DNA from: Palsa-883 sp963847615 | GTDB taxonomy: Bacteria; Pseudomonadota; Alphaproteobacteria; Acetobacterales; Acetobacteraceae | Length of the DNA stretch: 64,000 bases | Direction: 5' to 3' | NCBI GenBank assembly: GCA_963847615.1 | Contig: CAWKAN010000010.1 | Coordinates: forward strand, 1 to 64,000 | Part shown: positions 25,202 through 34,930 of the stretch, piece after piece | Layout of the letters: each line of letters begins with the position of its first letter | How positions within the stretch are numbered: the first letter of the stretch is position 1 | Program-made: the position numbers and the translations under genes | Notes under the pieces: model-generated | The model's input: the letters and a program-made list of their open reading frames with translations, nothing else | Database searches by the model: none | What the model was told of the DNA's origin: nothing

Positions 25202-26149
25202 TCAGGACAGCGCCGGCGCAGCCGGCTGCCGGCGCGGCGGCGCATCGGCCCGGTAAGTCGGCACCGCGTGGTCGGGCGCATCTTCCGCGAAGGCCGGCAC
25301 CGTTTGGCCCGGCGCATCGGTCTGGTAGATCGGCACCGCGCTTTCCGGCGCAGCGTAGATCGGCACCGCCGCATCCGGCGCATCGGCCGCGAAGATCCGC
25401 ACCACCTGCTCCGCCGCCTCGGCCGGCCAGCGCAGCAACTCGAACCGCCCGTCCGGGTGCTCGACGACGGCGGTGCAGGACTCCACCCAATCGCCGGTGT
25501 TGACGTAGTGCACGCCGAGCCGGTCGTGCATCGCCGGGACATGGATGTGGCCGCAGATGACGCCCTGCACGTGCTGGCGCCGCGCCTCGGCAGCCAGCGC
25601 CTGCTCGAAGCGGGCGATGCACGCCGCGCTACGCCCGGTGCCGTGGCCCAGCCGCCGGCGCCAGCGGTGCATCGCGTCATTCGCCAGCACGGACGCCGCA
25701 TACACCCAGATGCCGAGCGCCGCCAGCCGGCGCATCCGCCCCAGCACCGGGTCGAACCGGTCGCCGTGCACCACCAGGTGGCGCCGCCCGTCGGCGCCGT
25801 GATGGATCGCCTCGCTGACCACCTCGATGCCGCCCAGCCGCACACCGATGGAGTGGCGCAGGAACTCGTCGTGGTTGCCCGGGATATACAGGATGCGCGC
25901 CCCGTCCTGCTGCTTGCGCAGCAGGCAGCGCACGATGTCGTCGTGCGAGCGCGGCCAGTGCCAGCGCGCCTTGAGCCGCCAGCCGTCAACCACGTCGCCC
26001 ACCAGGTAGATCAGTTCCGCATCGCACGATTGCAGCAGGTCGAGCAGGCGCTCGGCCTGGCAGTCACGGGTGCCGAGATGCAGGTCGGAGATGAACAGCG
26101 CTCGCACCCGCATGCGGCCCGTGCCCGGCGATCCGTAGCCATCTGCCAT
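25202..26149 (-). CDS. LpxH-like metallophosphoesterase with a degenerate repeat tail
   Basis: The catalytic domain (about residues 12-255) has the metallophosphoesterase set: FISDLHLGTRDCQ, GDVVDGWRLKARWHW, IPGNHDEFLR, HGDRFDPV, CGHIHVPAMHD and YVNTGDWVESCTA. This is the pattern of LpxH-type UDP-2,3-diacylglucosamine diphosphatases, although many such proteins have other roles. Residues about 262-315 are four degenerate repeats built on DAPxxAVPIY, rich in Ala/Pro/Asp and absent from usual members (about 240-270 residues). The ATG at 26149 is chosen; ATG 26113 would begin right at the domain. It is first in the operon with DedA, GT4 and GT2. Confidence 0.82.
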   Translation of the reverse strand: MADGYGSPGTGRMRVRALFISDLHLGTRDCQAERLLDLLQSCDAELIYLVGDVVDGWRLKARWHWPRSHDDIVRCLLRKQQDGARILYIPGNHDEFLRHSIGVRLGGIEVVSEAIHHGADGRRHLVVHGDRFDPVLGRMRRLAALGIWVYAASVLANDAMHRWRRRLGHGTGRSAACIARFEQALAAEARRQHVQGVICGHIHVPAMHDRLGVHYVNTGDWVESCTAVVEHPDGRFELLRWPAEAAEQVVRIFAADAPDAAVPIYAAPESAVPIYQTDAPGQTVPAFAEDAPDHAVPTYRADAPPRRQPAAPALS

Positions 26150-26802
26150 CCGCTGTGCTCTCCCGCGTCTGCTCGCTGCCGTCCGCCGCATCGTCGTGCG
26201 TCGGCGCCACCGTCCGTCCACCCCGCCGGGCGGGCGCCGAAATCCACTGGAGCGACGACGGCTCACGGTTTCGACTCACACGCCTGCCCGATGAACTTCA
26301 GATAGGCGACCGTGTATTACTGACCTGTCGGGACGCTTACAATGCGCTTCGCATGACGGCAAATCTATACGTCCGTCATCAAGCGGCAATCCAAGGGTAA
26401 TATTTACGTAATATATCGATCTCCCTCCGCCTTTGCGGAGGAGGCGCGGGGAGGGGGGAAGCGGCGTGCTGCCACGGTGCTGCGGGCGCCCATCCGGTGG
26501 TCGGTCGCCGCCCTGCCGGTCCAGCCACCGCGCCGCCGCACCCGCACGGCGCCAATTCGCACTGCCTGCGGCGGCTCATCGACGCCAGCAAGAACGGCAC
26601 CCGCCGCCGCTGCGACATGACCGCCCGCGGCAACCGCGCCGCGCCGCGCCGCAACTCCCTGAAGTGGCAACAGCTATGACGGCGCCTGATCGGACCATGC
26701 AGCGCGCGCAATGCGGCAGGCTAGGCAAACGCCACAGGCTTGCGCGGCCTCCGGGGCGCCGCCCGGGTTAACGAATCGGACAAAGTGCAGTCTTCTGTGC
26801 CA
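26150..26802. other. Gene-free stretch
   Basis: No recognisable gene. The middle (about 26330-26420) is AT-rich, with a short dyad TGACGG...CCGTCA (26354-26378) and TTACGTAA, and may hold promoter elements for one flank. At 26412-26460 there is a G-rich inverted sequence like the hairpin at 2991-3090. The right part is GC-rich and featureless up to the helicase start. Confidence 0.45.
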
Positions 26803-29800
26803 ATGAACTTCATGCCCACACGCCAATCCTCGCCCGACCTGTTGGCGCGCTACGCGCAACTGCCGCCCGGACCCAAACTGGTCCTGCGGTTGAAAACCCT
26901 GCTGATCCCGCCCGTGACGAAGTCCGAATTCGTGGATTGCATGAAGGCAACCGGGCTGCGCACGCGACAGGACAAGGCCTGGTCGCCCCAACTCGTCAAC
27001 GCCATGCTCGACGAGCTTCGCAGCCAGGGACTGCTGAGCAATGACCACGCCTGCCTGCCGGCGCTGGTGCATCCCGTGGCGGCCGATGCCGGGGCATCCG
27101 CGGATGCCGAGGCGCTGGCCACGGCGATCCGCCGGCTGTTTCCCGCGCAAGGCAGAAACCTCTACGCCTATGCCTACGCCCCCACGATTTACCGCGATGC
27201 CCTGCACCGCCTGATCCGACTCGCGGTCTACACCAACGAGGCGACCGAGTTCATCGCCTGCCGCGACCTTTGCGACAGGACGTTTGGTCTTCATGGCACG
27301 ATCATGTTGCTTGCCGCCACGTTCTACGACGTGCCGCTGGCGGCGGACTGGATCGCCGCCCGGCATCCGGCCATTCAGGCGCCGCTGCTCGAAGCCAAGC
27401 TCAACGCCTTCATCGTGACCGGCCTGGGCGGCCCGGAAATGCTGGCGACGGTCGCGCTCAGCCGGGCGCAGCGGACCCAGCTGGGCTTCGGCGAGATGTG
27501 GGCCCAACTGCTGCGCTACGATCTGCTCGCCGGCCGCGTGGACGACGTGCGCGACGCGGCGAAGGTGATTGAGCACAGCGCCGGCGAACACAGCGCCAGC
27601 GCCGCCAGCACCAGTGGGATCAGCCCCAGCGGGACCAGCCCCAGCGGGACCAGCCGGGGTGTGCCGAACGCCGGCGAGCTGCTGCAGGCGCTGGCGGGCG
27701 CGGTCGCTTTCCTGGAGGGGCGCAACGAGGCGGCGCTGCAGCACTACCGCGACGCCCTGAAGCTGCGCCGCAAGCGCCTCGGCAAGCGCAAGGTGTTCCT
27801 GGAAAACGAGCACAGCACGTTTTTCCTGCTGGCGCTGCTGCGCGCCAACGACCCCCGGCTGCATGCCGAGATCCAGGCCGGACTCGATGCCGCGCTGTCC
27901 GAGCGTGCCGCCCACGACGCCGGCTTGCCGGCGATGCAGGCGCTGCTCTGGCTGGTCCAGGGGCTCGAAGCCAGGGCGCGCGAACTGCTGCGTGGGCTGC
28001 GCCAGGCGATGCCGTCCGCCCCGCTCGCCGCCGCCTGCGTCGCGCTGGCCGAGCATGCCGTGGATGCCGCGCTGTCACGCGCGAACCGCGCCGACCTCGC
28101 CGCCCGCTTCGAGCAGTTTCGCGACACGCTGCCGCTGATCGCCCGCATCTACGCCGAAATCCTGGCCGAGGTGGCGGCGCAGCCCGGCCCCTACCAAGCC
28201 TGGCTCGCCCCGCACGGCGGCCTCGCCTTCACCCGGATCATCCAGACCCTGCAACCCTGGGAGCGGGCGCTGGAGAGCCTCGACGCCCTGCTCGGCGGCA
28301 GGGAGGCCGGCGGCGAGGCCGCCAAGGCGCCGCGCAAGGCGAAGCGCCTGGTCTGGTTCGTCGATCCGGACGCCGAGGACGTGGCGGTTGCCGAGCAATC
28401 GGCGAAGGGCCGCGACGGCTGGACCGACGGAAGGGCGGTGTCGATGAAGCGACTGCATGAACAGGACCCGCGGCTCGACTACCTGACGCCGCAGGACCGC
28501 GCGGCGCTGCGCACGATCCGCAAGGAGGCGTCGGGCTGGCGCGGCGAGGACAGCTACGCCTTCGACACGCCGCGCACGATCGCCGCCCTGGTCGGCCATC
28601 CGGCGGTGTTCGACGCCCGCCGGCGCGCGCAACCGCTCGAACTGGTGGCCTATCCGCTGGAGCTGCTGGTCACCGCGGAACGCGACGGCTACCGCATCGC
28701 GCTGTCGCACGAGGCCGCAGCAGCGACGGTGTTCCTGGAGGCCGAGACGCCGGCGCGCTACCGGGTGATCGAGTTTCCGCGCAAGATGCTGGCGGTGCAG
28801 GAGATCCTCGGCGCGCGAGGGCCTGATCGTGCCCGCCGCCGCGCGCGACCAGGTGCTCGCCATGGTGCGCCGGGACAGTCCGGCGCTGCCGATCCGGGCC
28901 GAAATCGCCGAGGTCGAGCAGCCCGGGATCGAGGGAGAATCCGCCGCCGGTCGTCCAATTGGTGCCGTACGGGGCGGGGTTGAGGCTGTCCCTGCTGGTC
29001 CGGCCGTTCGGCGCCAAGGGTCCGGCCTATGTGGCGGGCCTCGGCGGGCGCTCCGTGCTGGCGAGCGTCGGCGGCCAACAGCTTCGCGCCATCCGCGATC
29101 TGCCGCGCGAACTGGCCGAGCGCAACGCCCTGGTCGCCGCCATCCCAACCTTGCGTGATCGCGGCGGCGCGGAGCTGCACGACCTGGTGGTCGAGGACCT
29201 GGAGGGCTGCCTCGACCTGCTGTTGGAGCTGCGCTCCTACACCGGGCCGATCGCGGTCGAGTGGCCGGAAGGCCGTGCGATGCGGGTCAGCCCGGTGGCG
29301 GCCGGCAACCTGAAGCTGCGCGTCGCCAAGGACCACGACTGGTTCAGCGTCGATGGCACCGTCGCGCTGGATGACGAGCAGGTGCTGGACATGCGCTTCC
29401 TGCTCGACCGGCTCGACCGCATCCAGGGGCGGTTCGTGCCGCTGGGGGACGGCAGCTTCGTCGCGCTGACCAGGCAGTTGCAGGCGCAGTTGCAGCGCCT
29501 GGCCGCGGTGTCGGAACCGCCCCGGGCCGGATCGCAAAAGGCTGGGCGGCGGGTGCACGCGCTGGGCGCCCCGGCGCTGGACGCGGTGCTGGCGGACGCC
29601 GGCGAGGTCAGCGCGGACGCCGCCTGGAAAAAACACGTCGCCCGCATCCGTGCCGCCGAGGGCTGGACGCCGGTGCTGCCGCCGACCTTGCAGGCGGAGC
29701 TGCGCGACTACCAGGTGGAGGGCTTCGTCTGGCTCTCCCGCCTGGCGCGCTGGGGGGCCGGCGCCTGCCTGGCCGACGACATGGGCCTGGGCAAGACCGT

Positions 29801-31070
29801 GCAGGCGATCGCGGTGATGCTGGACCGCGCGCAGGAGGGACCGTGCCTGGTGGTCGCGCCCACCTCGGTCTGCCCGAACTGGGAGGCCGAGATCGCCCGA
29901 TTCGCGCCAACGCTGCGCACCCATCGGCTGTCGGCGGCGGGCGACCGGGCGGCGCTGATCGCCGGCCTCGGCGCGCGCGACGTGCTGGTGTGCAGCTACG
30001 GGCTGCTGCACCAGGCGGCCGAGGACCTGGCCGGCCGGCCCTGGCAGATGGTGGTGCTGGACGAGGCGCAGGCGATCAAGAACGCCGACACCAAGCGGGC
30101 GCAGGCGACGCAGGCGCTGCAGGCCGGGTTCCGCCTGGCGCTGACCGGCACGCCGGTGGAGAACTACCTCGACGAGCTCTGGAGCCTGTTCAACTTCGTC
30201 AATCCCGGCCTGCTGGGCTCGCGCGAGGGGTTCCAGAAGCGGTTCGCCCGGCCGATCGAGCGGGACAAGGACCACAACGCGCGTCAGGCGTTGCGCGCGT
30301 TGCTGCGCCCGTTCCTGCTGCGCCGGACCAAGGCGGCGGTGCTGAGCGAGCTGCCGCCGCGCACCGAGCAGACGCTGAATGTCGAGATGCAAGAGGCCGA
30401 ACGCGCCTTCTACGAAGCGTTGCGGCAGCGCTCGCTGGAGCGGATCGCCGCGTTGGATGCGCCGGAGGGGCGGCGCAAGATCCAGATCCTGGCCGAGATC
30501 ACCCGGCTGCGGCGGGCCTGCTGCAATCCCGCGCTGATCGACGCCGCCGCCTTGGTGCCGAGCGGCAAGCTGGCGGCGTTCCTGGAACTGGTCGAGGAGC
30601 TGATCCGCAACCGCCACCGCGCGCTGGTGTTCAGCCAGTTCGTCGGCCATCTGGACCTGGTGCGCGCGGCGCTGGACGCGCGCGGGATTCGCTATGAATA
30701 CCTCGACGGCGCCACGCCCTCGAACGAGCGCGAGCGCCGCGTGGCGGCGTTCCAGGCGGGCGGGGCGGACCTGTTCCTGATCAGCCTGCGTGCCGGCGGC
30801 ACCGGGCTGAACCTGACCGCGGCGGACTACGTCGTGCATCTGGACCCGTGGTGGAACCCCGCGGTCGAGGACCAGGCCTCGGACCGTGCGCACCGGATCG
30901 GCCAGGAGCGGCCGGTGACGATCTATCGGCTGATCATGCAGGACAGCATCGAGGAGCGCATCCTGCGCCTGCACCGCGACAAGCGCGACCTTGCGTCCGA
31001 GCTGCTGGACGGCGCGGAGGTGGCGGGGCGGTTGAGCGAGGCGGCGTTGCTGGATTTGATCCGGGGGTGA
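26803..31070 (+). CDS. SNF2-family DNA/RNA helicase, reading frame broken at two sites
   Basis: This is a very large protein of about 1,420 residues. The C-terminal third is a complete SNF2 ATPase: DDMGLGKTVQAIAVML (motif I), VVLDEAQAIKNADTK (II), LALTGTPVENYLDELWSLF (III), RALVFSQFVGHLDLVRAAL (IV), LISLRAGGTGLNLTAADYVVHLDPWWNPAVEDQASDRAHRIGQ (V-VI). The first two thirds are helical, with a short SGTSP tandem near residue 280. The frame shifts by one extra base near 28812-28820 and again near 28931-28938; correcting both joins the blocks smoothly (EILGA..EGLIVPAAARDQV and GIEGENPPPVVQLVPYGAG). Start ATG 26803 chosen as first after stop-rich DNA. Chromatin or restriction-like roles are unproven. 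Confidence 0.82.
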
Positions 31071-31360
31071 AGCGGGGAGCGTCGGTCTTGCCGGGCCGCT
31101 TCGCCCATGCGCGCACGCCATGCCAGGGCGGGACCCCGGGGGTCGCATGGGGCAGCGGGCTGGGCGGCAAGCCGCGCTGAAGCAGTCGGTCGTGGATCGG
31201 TTCGAGTGCCGCCGACCCTCGACCGAACCAGCCGGGCGCCTGTCGGACCGGCAAGGTGTCTGCCAGGCGCGCAACACGGCCGGGCGCCTGCGTGGCCGCG
31301 GCGGCAGCCCGCCCGGCCCGGCGGGGTGGCAAAGTTTCGGGCCGCCGGTAAGATACCGCC

Positions 31361-32320
31361 ATGACCCCAGACGAACCACCGACCACCGAGACCCTCCTCG
31401 ACGCCTTCGCCACCGCCGGGCGCGTGCTGCCGCACGCCGCGCTGCGCCACGCGGTGGACCGCTGGGCGGAGGTCGGCACCACGCTTCTCGCGACGCTGCA
31501 GGACGTCGCCGACGGGGCCGACCGGACCGATCGCACGAACGACATTCTGTTCTTCGGCATTTACCTGATGGCGCAGCTCTGCGAGACGCGCGCGTTCCAC
31601 CCGCTCTGCGCCGTCGCCGCCGACGGTGAACGAATCGTTGAGTTGATCGGGGACGGCGTCACCGAGGACCTCTCGCTGATCCTCACGCGCACCTACGACG
31701 ATGATCCGGCACCGCTGCGCACGCTGATCGAGGCCGCGGACGCCAGCGAGTACGCGCGCAATGCCGCCCTTGACTCGCTGGCCTGGCTGACGGCCACGGG
31801 ACGGATCGATCGCCGCGACACCGCGCGCTATCTGCGCGACCTCTTCACGACGCTTCGCCCGCAAAACGACTGCTTTGTCTGGGTGGGTTGGCAGTCGGCC
31901 ATTGCCCATCTCGGCCTCGACGAACTCGTTCCGCTGGTCGAGCAGGCCTTCGCCAGCGGCTGGATCGATCGGGGGGTGATGGAGCTTGACGATTTTCAGT
32001 CGGACCTGAACGCGGCGCGGCAGGCCGCCGAACCGACTGCGGTGTTCGAACCCAACATCAGGGACGACGGCCGCCTCGACGACGCGGTGCGTCATCTGTC
32101 CGACTGGGACGCCTTTCGCCCGGAGGACGATCCCATGCCGAAACAGGACGGGTACATGCCGATACCGGCCGCCGCGCCGCAGCTCGCCGTGGCGGCACCG
32201 CAGCGACCCATGAACGCGGCACCCCTCCGCAAACCGAAAAGCGCGGTCGGCCGCAACGATCCCTGCCCCTGCGGCAGCGGCAAGAAGTTCAAGAAATGCT
32301 GCCTGGGCAAGCCGCAGTAG
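31361..32320 (+). CDS. DUF1186 protein with C-terminal SEC-C metal-binding motif
   Basis: This 319-residue protein has an all-helical DUF1186 region (about residues 1-240: TETLLDAFATAGRVLPHAALR, then RNAALDSLAWLTATGRIDRR) and ends in a SEC-C zinc motif, VGRNDPCPCGSGKKFKKCCLGK. SEC-C tails bind zinc and in SecA contact SecB or ribosomes. The role of DUF1186 proteins is unknown; the HEAT-like helices suggest protein binding. A Pro/Ala linker (about 255-295) separates the parts. It is monocistronic. Confidence 0.85.
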   Translation: MTPDEPPTTETLLDAFATAGRVLPHAALRHAVDRWAEVGTTLLATLQDVADGADRTDRTNDILFFGIYLMAQLCETRAFHPLCAVAADGERIVELIGDGVTEDLSLILTRTYDDDPAPLRTLIEAADASEYARNAALDSLAWLTATGRIDRRDTARYLRDLFTTLRPQNDCFVWVGWQSAIAHLGLDELVPLVEQAFASGWIDRGVMELDDFQSDLNAARQAAEPTAVFEPNIRDDGRLDDAVRHLSDWDAFRPEDDPMPKQDGYMPIPAAAPQLAVAAPQRPMNAAPLRKPKSAVGRNDPCPCGSGKKFKKCCLGKPQ

Positions 32321-32387
32321 CGGCCCCCGGGCAGGCCTGCGCCGCAACCTCCGACCAGCCGGGCCACTCCCTGGCCTTGCCGCCCCG

Positions 32388-32672
32388 CTACCTGGCGCGC
32401 GTGGTCTTGCCGCCGCGGCGCGGTCGCGCCGCGCCCTCTGCCCGCTTTTGTTGCGGGGCCGCCGCCCGTCGCGCGCCCCCCGCCCGGCCGCGCGGCCGCC
32501 GCGCCTTGCGTCCGCGCAGCCGGCCCCACAAAACGCCCGCCGCCACGGCCAGCACAATCGCCACGGCGGCAACGAGGGCATGTGCCCACAGCAACCCGCC
32601 CACCAGCTCCAGCACCGCGCCGGTGTCCAGGATCAGCCCGGCGGCAAAGACCAGCACGACCAGCAGGAACAT
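32388..32672 (-). CDS. Small membrane protein with basic tail
   Basis: This 94-residue protein has two hydrophobic helices (FLLVVLVFAAGLILDTGAVL and HALVAAVAIVLAVAAGVLWG), followed by an extremely Arg/Lys/Ala-rich tail of about 40 residues. The hydrophobic part sits well apart from GC-driven noise, which supports coding. It could start at the GTG a few codons earlier. No family assigned; the basic tail is likely cytoplasmic and may contact nucleic acid or lipid headgroups. It is convergent with the SEC-C gene. Confidence 0.5.
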   Translation of the reverse strand: MFLLVVLVFAAGLILDTGAVLELVGGLLWAHALVAAVAIVLAVAAGVLWGRLRGRKARRPRGRAGGARRAAAPQQKRAEGAARPRRGGKTTRAR

Positions 32673-32760
32673 GGCAACTCGCACGATGGGCGGACCCTCC
32701 CGCGTGCCGTGCCCCCGCGCAAGCCGGTTCTCGCCGCCGCGCAGGGCAATCGGGGGCGCG

Positions 32761-33054
32761 AAGGGAAGGTCGGGGCTCCGCCCCGAACCCCGCCAGGGGG
32801 CTTTGCCCCCTGGACCCCCACCAGAGGCAGCGGCCTCTGGACTCCTTGACTGGGAGTGTGGGGAGGGGAAGGGGGCGTGGGGGCACGGCGACGGGGGGCG
32901 TCCGGCACACCGGACGCCCCCCGTCGCCGTGCCCCCACGCCCCCTTCCCCTCCCCACACTCCCAGTCCGGGGTTCCAAGGGCTCCGCCCTTGGCGGGGTT
33001 CCAAGGGGCAGCGCCCCTTGGTGGGGTCTGGGGCGGAGCCCCAGCCTTCCTTCA
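32761..33054. repeat. Giant palindromic repeat, copy 3
   Basis: Two arms surround a 118-bp palindrome (32849-32966) broken only by a central CACA. The left arm has CCAGGGGGC and CCAGAGGC stems. The right arm has CCAAGGGGC and CCAAGGGC stems, and both retain GGGGCTCCGCCCC-type outer stems. The centre's sequence (GGGGGCACGGCGACGG and its complement) is unlike copies 1 and 2. It lies between the small membrane protein gene and the stop of the ABC permease gene. Confidence 0.85.
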
Positions 33055-33112
33055 CTTCACCCGATTGCCCAGCGCCGCCGCGCCGCGCCCGCGGCAGGCG
33101 GCGAAACCGACG

Positions 33113-33916
33113 CTACCGCCGGCCCATCCGCGTCTCGATCCGCGACAGGATCTCGGTCAGCCCGACGCTGCACAGCACCAGCACCAGGATCGCCGCATAA
33201 GCCCCCGCGGCGTCGAACGTGCCCGAGTAATACTCGATCAAAAACCCGATACCGCGATTGGACGCGATCAGCTCGGCCAGCAGCGTGTTGGAGAACGCAT
33301 AGCGCACCGCGATCCGCATCCCGGTGAAGATCCACGGCAGCGCCGCCGGCACCAGCGCCTTGCGGATGACCTCGCTGCGCGTTGCCCCCATCAGGCTGAG
33401 CGCTCGCACCAGGTCGCGATCGACATTGCGCACGCCGTCCAGCGTCGCGGTCAGCACCAGGAAGAACACCGTGATCGCCACCAGCGCCACCTTCGAGGCG
33501 ATGCCGATGCCGAACAGAATCACGAACAGCGGCGCCAGGGCGATCTTCGGCAGCGCGTACAACGCCGAGATATACGGCGACAGCACCCGATGCAGCCGCG
33601 GCAGGAAGCCGAACAACAGCCCCAGCCCGACGCCCGCGGCGGTGCCGATCGCATAGCCCAGCGCCATCGCTGCCAGCGTCGCCTGAAGGTTCTCCCACAG
33701 CGAGCCGTCGAGCATCCAGCTCCACAGCCGCGCCACGATGTCAACCGGTCCGCTGACCCAGAAGCGCAACGCCGGGCTCGGCGCGAACTGCCACACTGCG
33801 AGCAGCGCCGCCAGCACGAACAGCCGGGCGACCGCCTGGCCCGACGGCGTCGCCACGAACCGTGCCAGCGACGCCTGCCCGCCGATCGGGCGCAACGCTG
33901 CCTGCGCGTCGCTCAT
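33113..33916 (-). CDS. ABC transporter permease (nitrate/sulfonate/taurine type), second permease
   Basis: This 267-residue permease has six predicted membrane segments and the EAA loop DLVRALSLMGATRSEVIRKALVPAALPWIFTGMRIAV. It resembles SsuC/TauC permeases, which normally act as homodimers. It is separated by 213 bp from the ATPase gene upstream, while a different permease (34917-35720) sits on the other side of that ATPase, so the importer may use a heterodimer. The ATG at 33916 matches homologue length. Confidence 0.86.
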   Translation of the reverse strand: MSDAQAALRPIGGQASLARFVATPSGQAVARLFVLAALLAVWQFAPSPALRFWVSGPVDIVARLWSWMLDGSLWENLQATLAAMALGYAIGTAAGVGLGLLFGFLPRLHRVLSPYISALYALPKIALAPLFVILFGIGIASKVALVAITVFFLVLTATLDGVRNVDRDLVRALSLMGATRSEVIRKALVPAALPWIFTGMRIAVRYAFSNTLLAELIASNRGIGFLIEYYSGTFDAAGAYAAILVLVLCSVGLTEILSRIETRMGRR

Positions 33917-34129
33917 GCGCCGGCAACCGCACGGGACAGGGCAGGGGGGACGCAACGATGCAACATCCGCCGCAACGCACGCAGAGCGCGCAGGGACCGG
34001 TCGTCCAACGCCGTGCCACGCGCCATCATGCTTGCCTTCTCGGTGCGCGCTGCGCGCTCTGCGGTGAACCTGCTTTACGACAGCACGAACCCGCAAGACC
34101 TGTCCCGCAATCCCCCAACCGCACCGACC

Positions 34130-34930
34130 TCATACGTCGGTCCCTTTCACCACCTCGTCCTTCAGCTCATCCCACAGCGCCTCATGCAGCCGCGCGAAAT
34201 CCGCGCCGAACCGCGCGGTGAACACATCGCGCGGCCGCGTCAGGTCGATGTCGCGCACCACCCGGATCCGTCCCGGCCGCGCACTGAACACCACCACCCG
34301 ATCGGCCAGCGTAATGGCCTCGCCGAGGTCATGGGTAACGAACAGCACGGTCATCCGGCGCTGGCGCGTCAACGTCTGCAACTGATCGAGCAGCAGCAGC
34401 TTGAGCTGCGCGTCCAGCGCGCCGAACGGCTCGTCCATCAGCAGCGTCTCGGGCTCGTAGATCAGCGTGCGCGCCAGCGCCACGCGCTTGCGCATCCCGC
34501 CCGACAGCTCGGCCGGATAATGCGTCTCGAACCCGGCCAGCCCGACCAGCTCGATCATCTGCGCCACCCGCTCGGCCGCTTCGCGGCGCGGCACCGCGCG
34601 GCATTTCAGTTCGAGGGCAATCCGGATATTGTCGGCTGCGCTGCGCCACGGCAGCAGCGTGTCCTTCTGCGTCATGTAGCCGACCTGGCGGTTCAACCCG
34701 GCGACCGGCGCGCCGTCGTAGAACACCTCGCCCACGCTCGGGCGCAGCAGCCCGGCGACCAGGTTCAGGATCGTCGACTTGCCGCAGCCGCTCGGCCCGA
34801 CCAGTGCCACGAATTCCTCCGCCCGCACCGCCAGATCGACCGGGCGCAGCGCCTCGATCTCCTGGCCGCGGGTGGCGAAGCGCTTGCCGACGCCGGCCAG
34901 CCGGATCTTCCCGCCGTCATCCTGCGGCAT
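34130..34930 (-). CDS. ABC transporter ATP-binding protein (SsuB/TauB-like)
   Basis: This 266-residue ATPase has Walker [19 protein letters not shown], a Q-loop YMTQKDTLLPWRSAADN, the signature LSGGMRKRVALARTL, Walker B TLLMDEPFGALD and an H-loop VLFVTHDLGEAI. It matches the nitrate/sulfonate/bicarbonate importer class. Its start overlaps the upstream permease by 14 bases. It powers uptake with the two permeases and the binding protein at 35722-36762. Confidence 0.9.
   Translation of the reverse strand: MPQDDGGKIRLAGVGKRFATRGQEIEALRPVDLAVRAEEFVALVGPSGCGKSTILNLVAGLLRPSVGEVFYDGAPVAGLNRQVGYMTQKDTLLPWRSAADNIRIALELKCRAVPRREAAERVAQMIELVGLAGFETHYPAELSGGMRKRVALARTLIYEPETLLMDEPFGALDAQLKLLLLDQLQTLTRQRRMTVLFVTHDLGEAITLADRVVVFSARPGRIRVVRDIDLTRPRDVFTARFGADFARLHEALWDELKDEVVKGTDV

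Noticed and set aside
28758..31379. An open frame of 873 codons on the minus strand opposite the SNF2 helicase gene, and similar very long frames at 18798-20888, 32582-35137 and 2714-4363.
   Set aside because: They are antisense to, or in other frames of, well-supported genes. Their products are Arg/Gln/His/Gly-rich with no domain, as expected from third-position GC bias.
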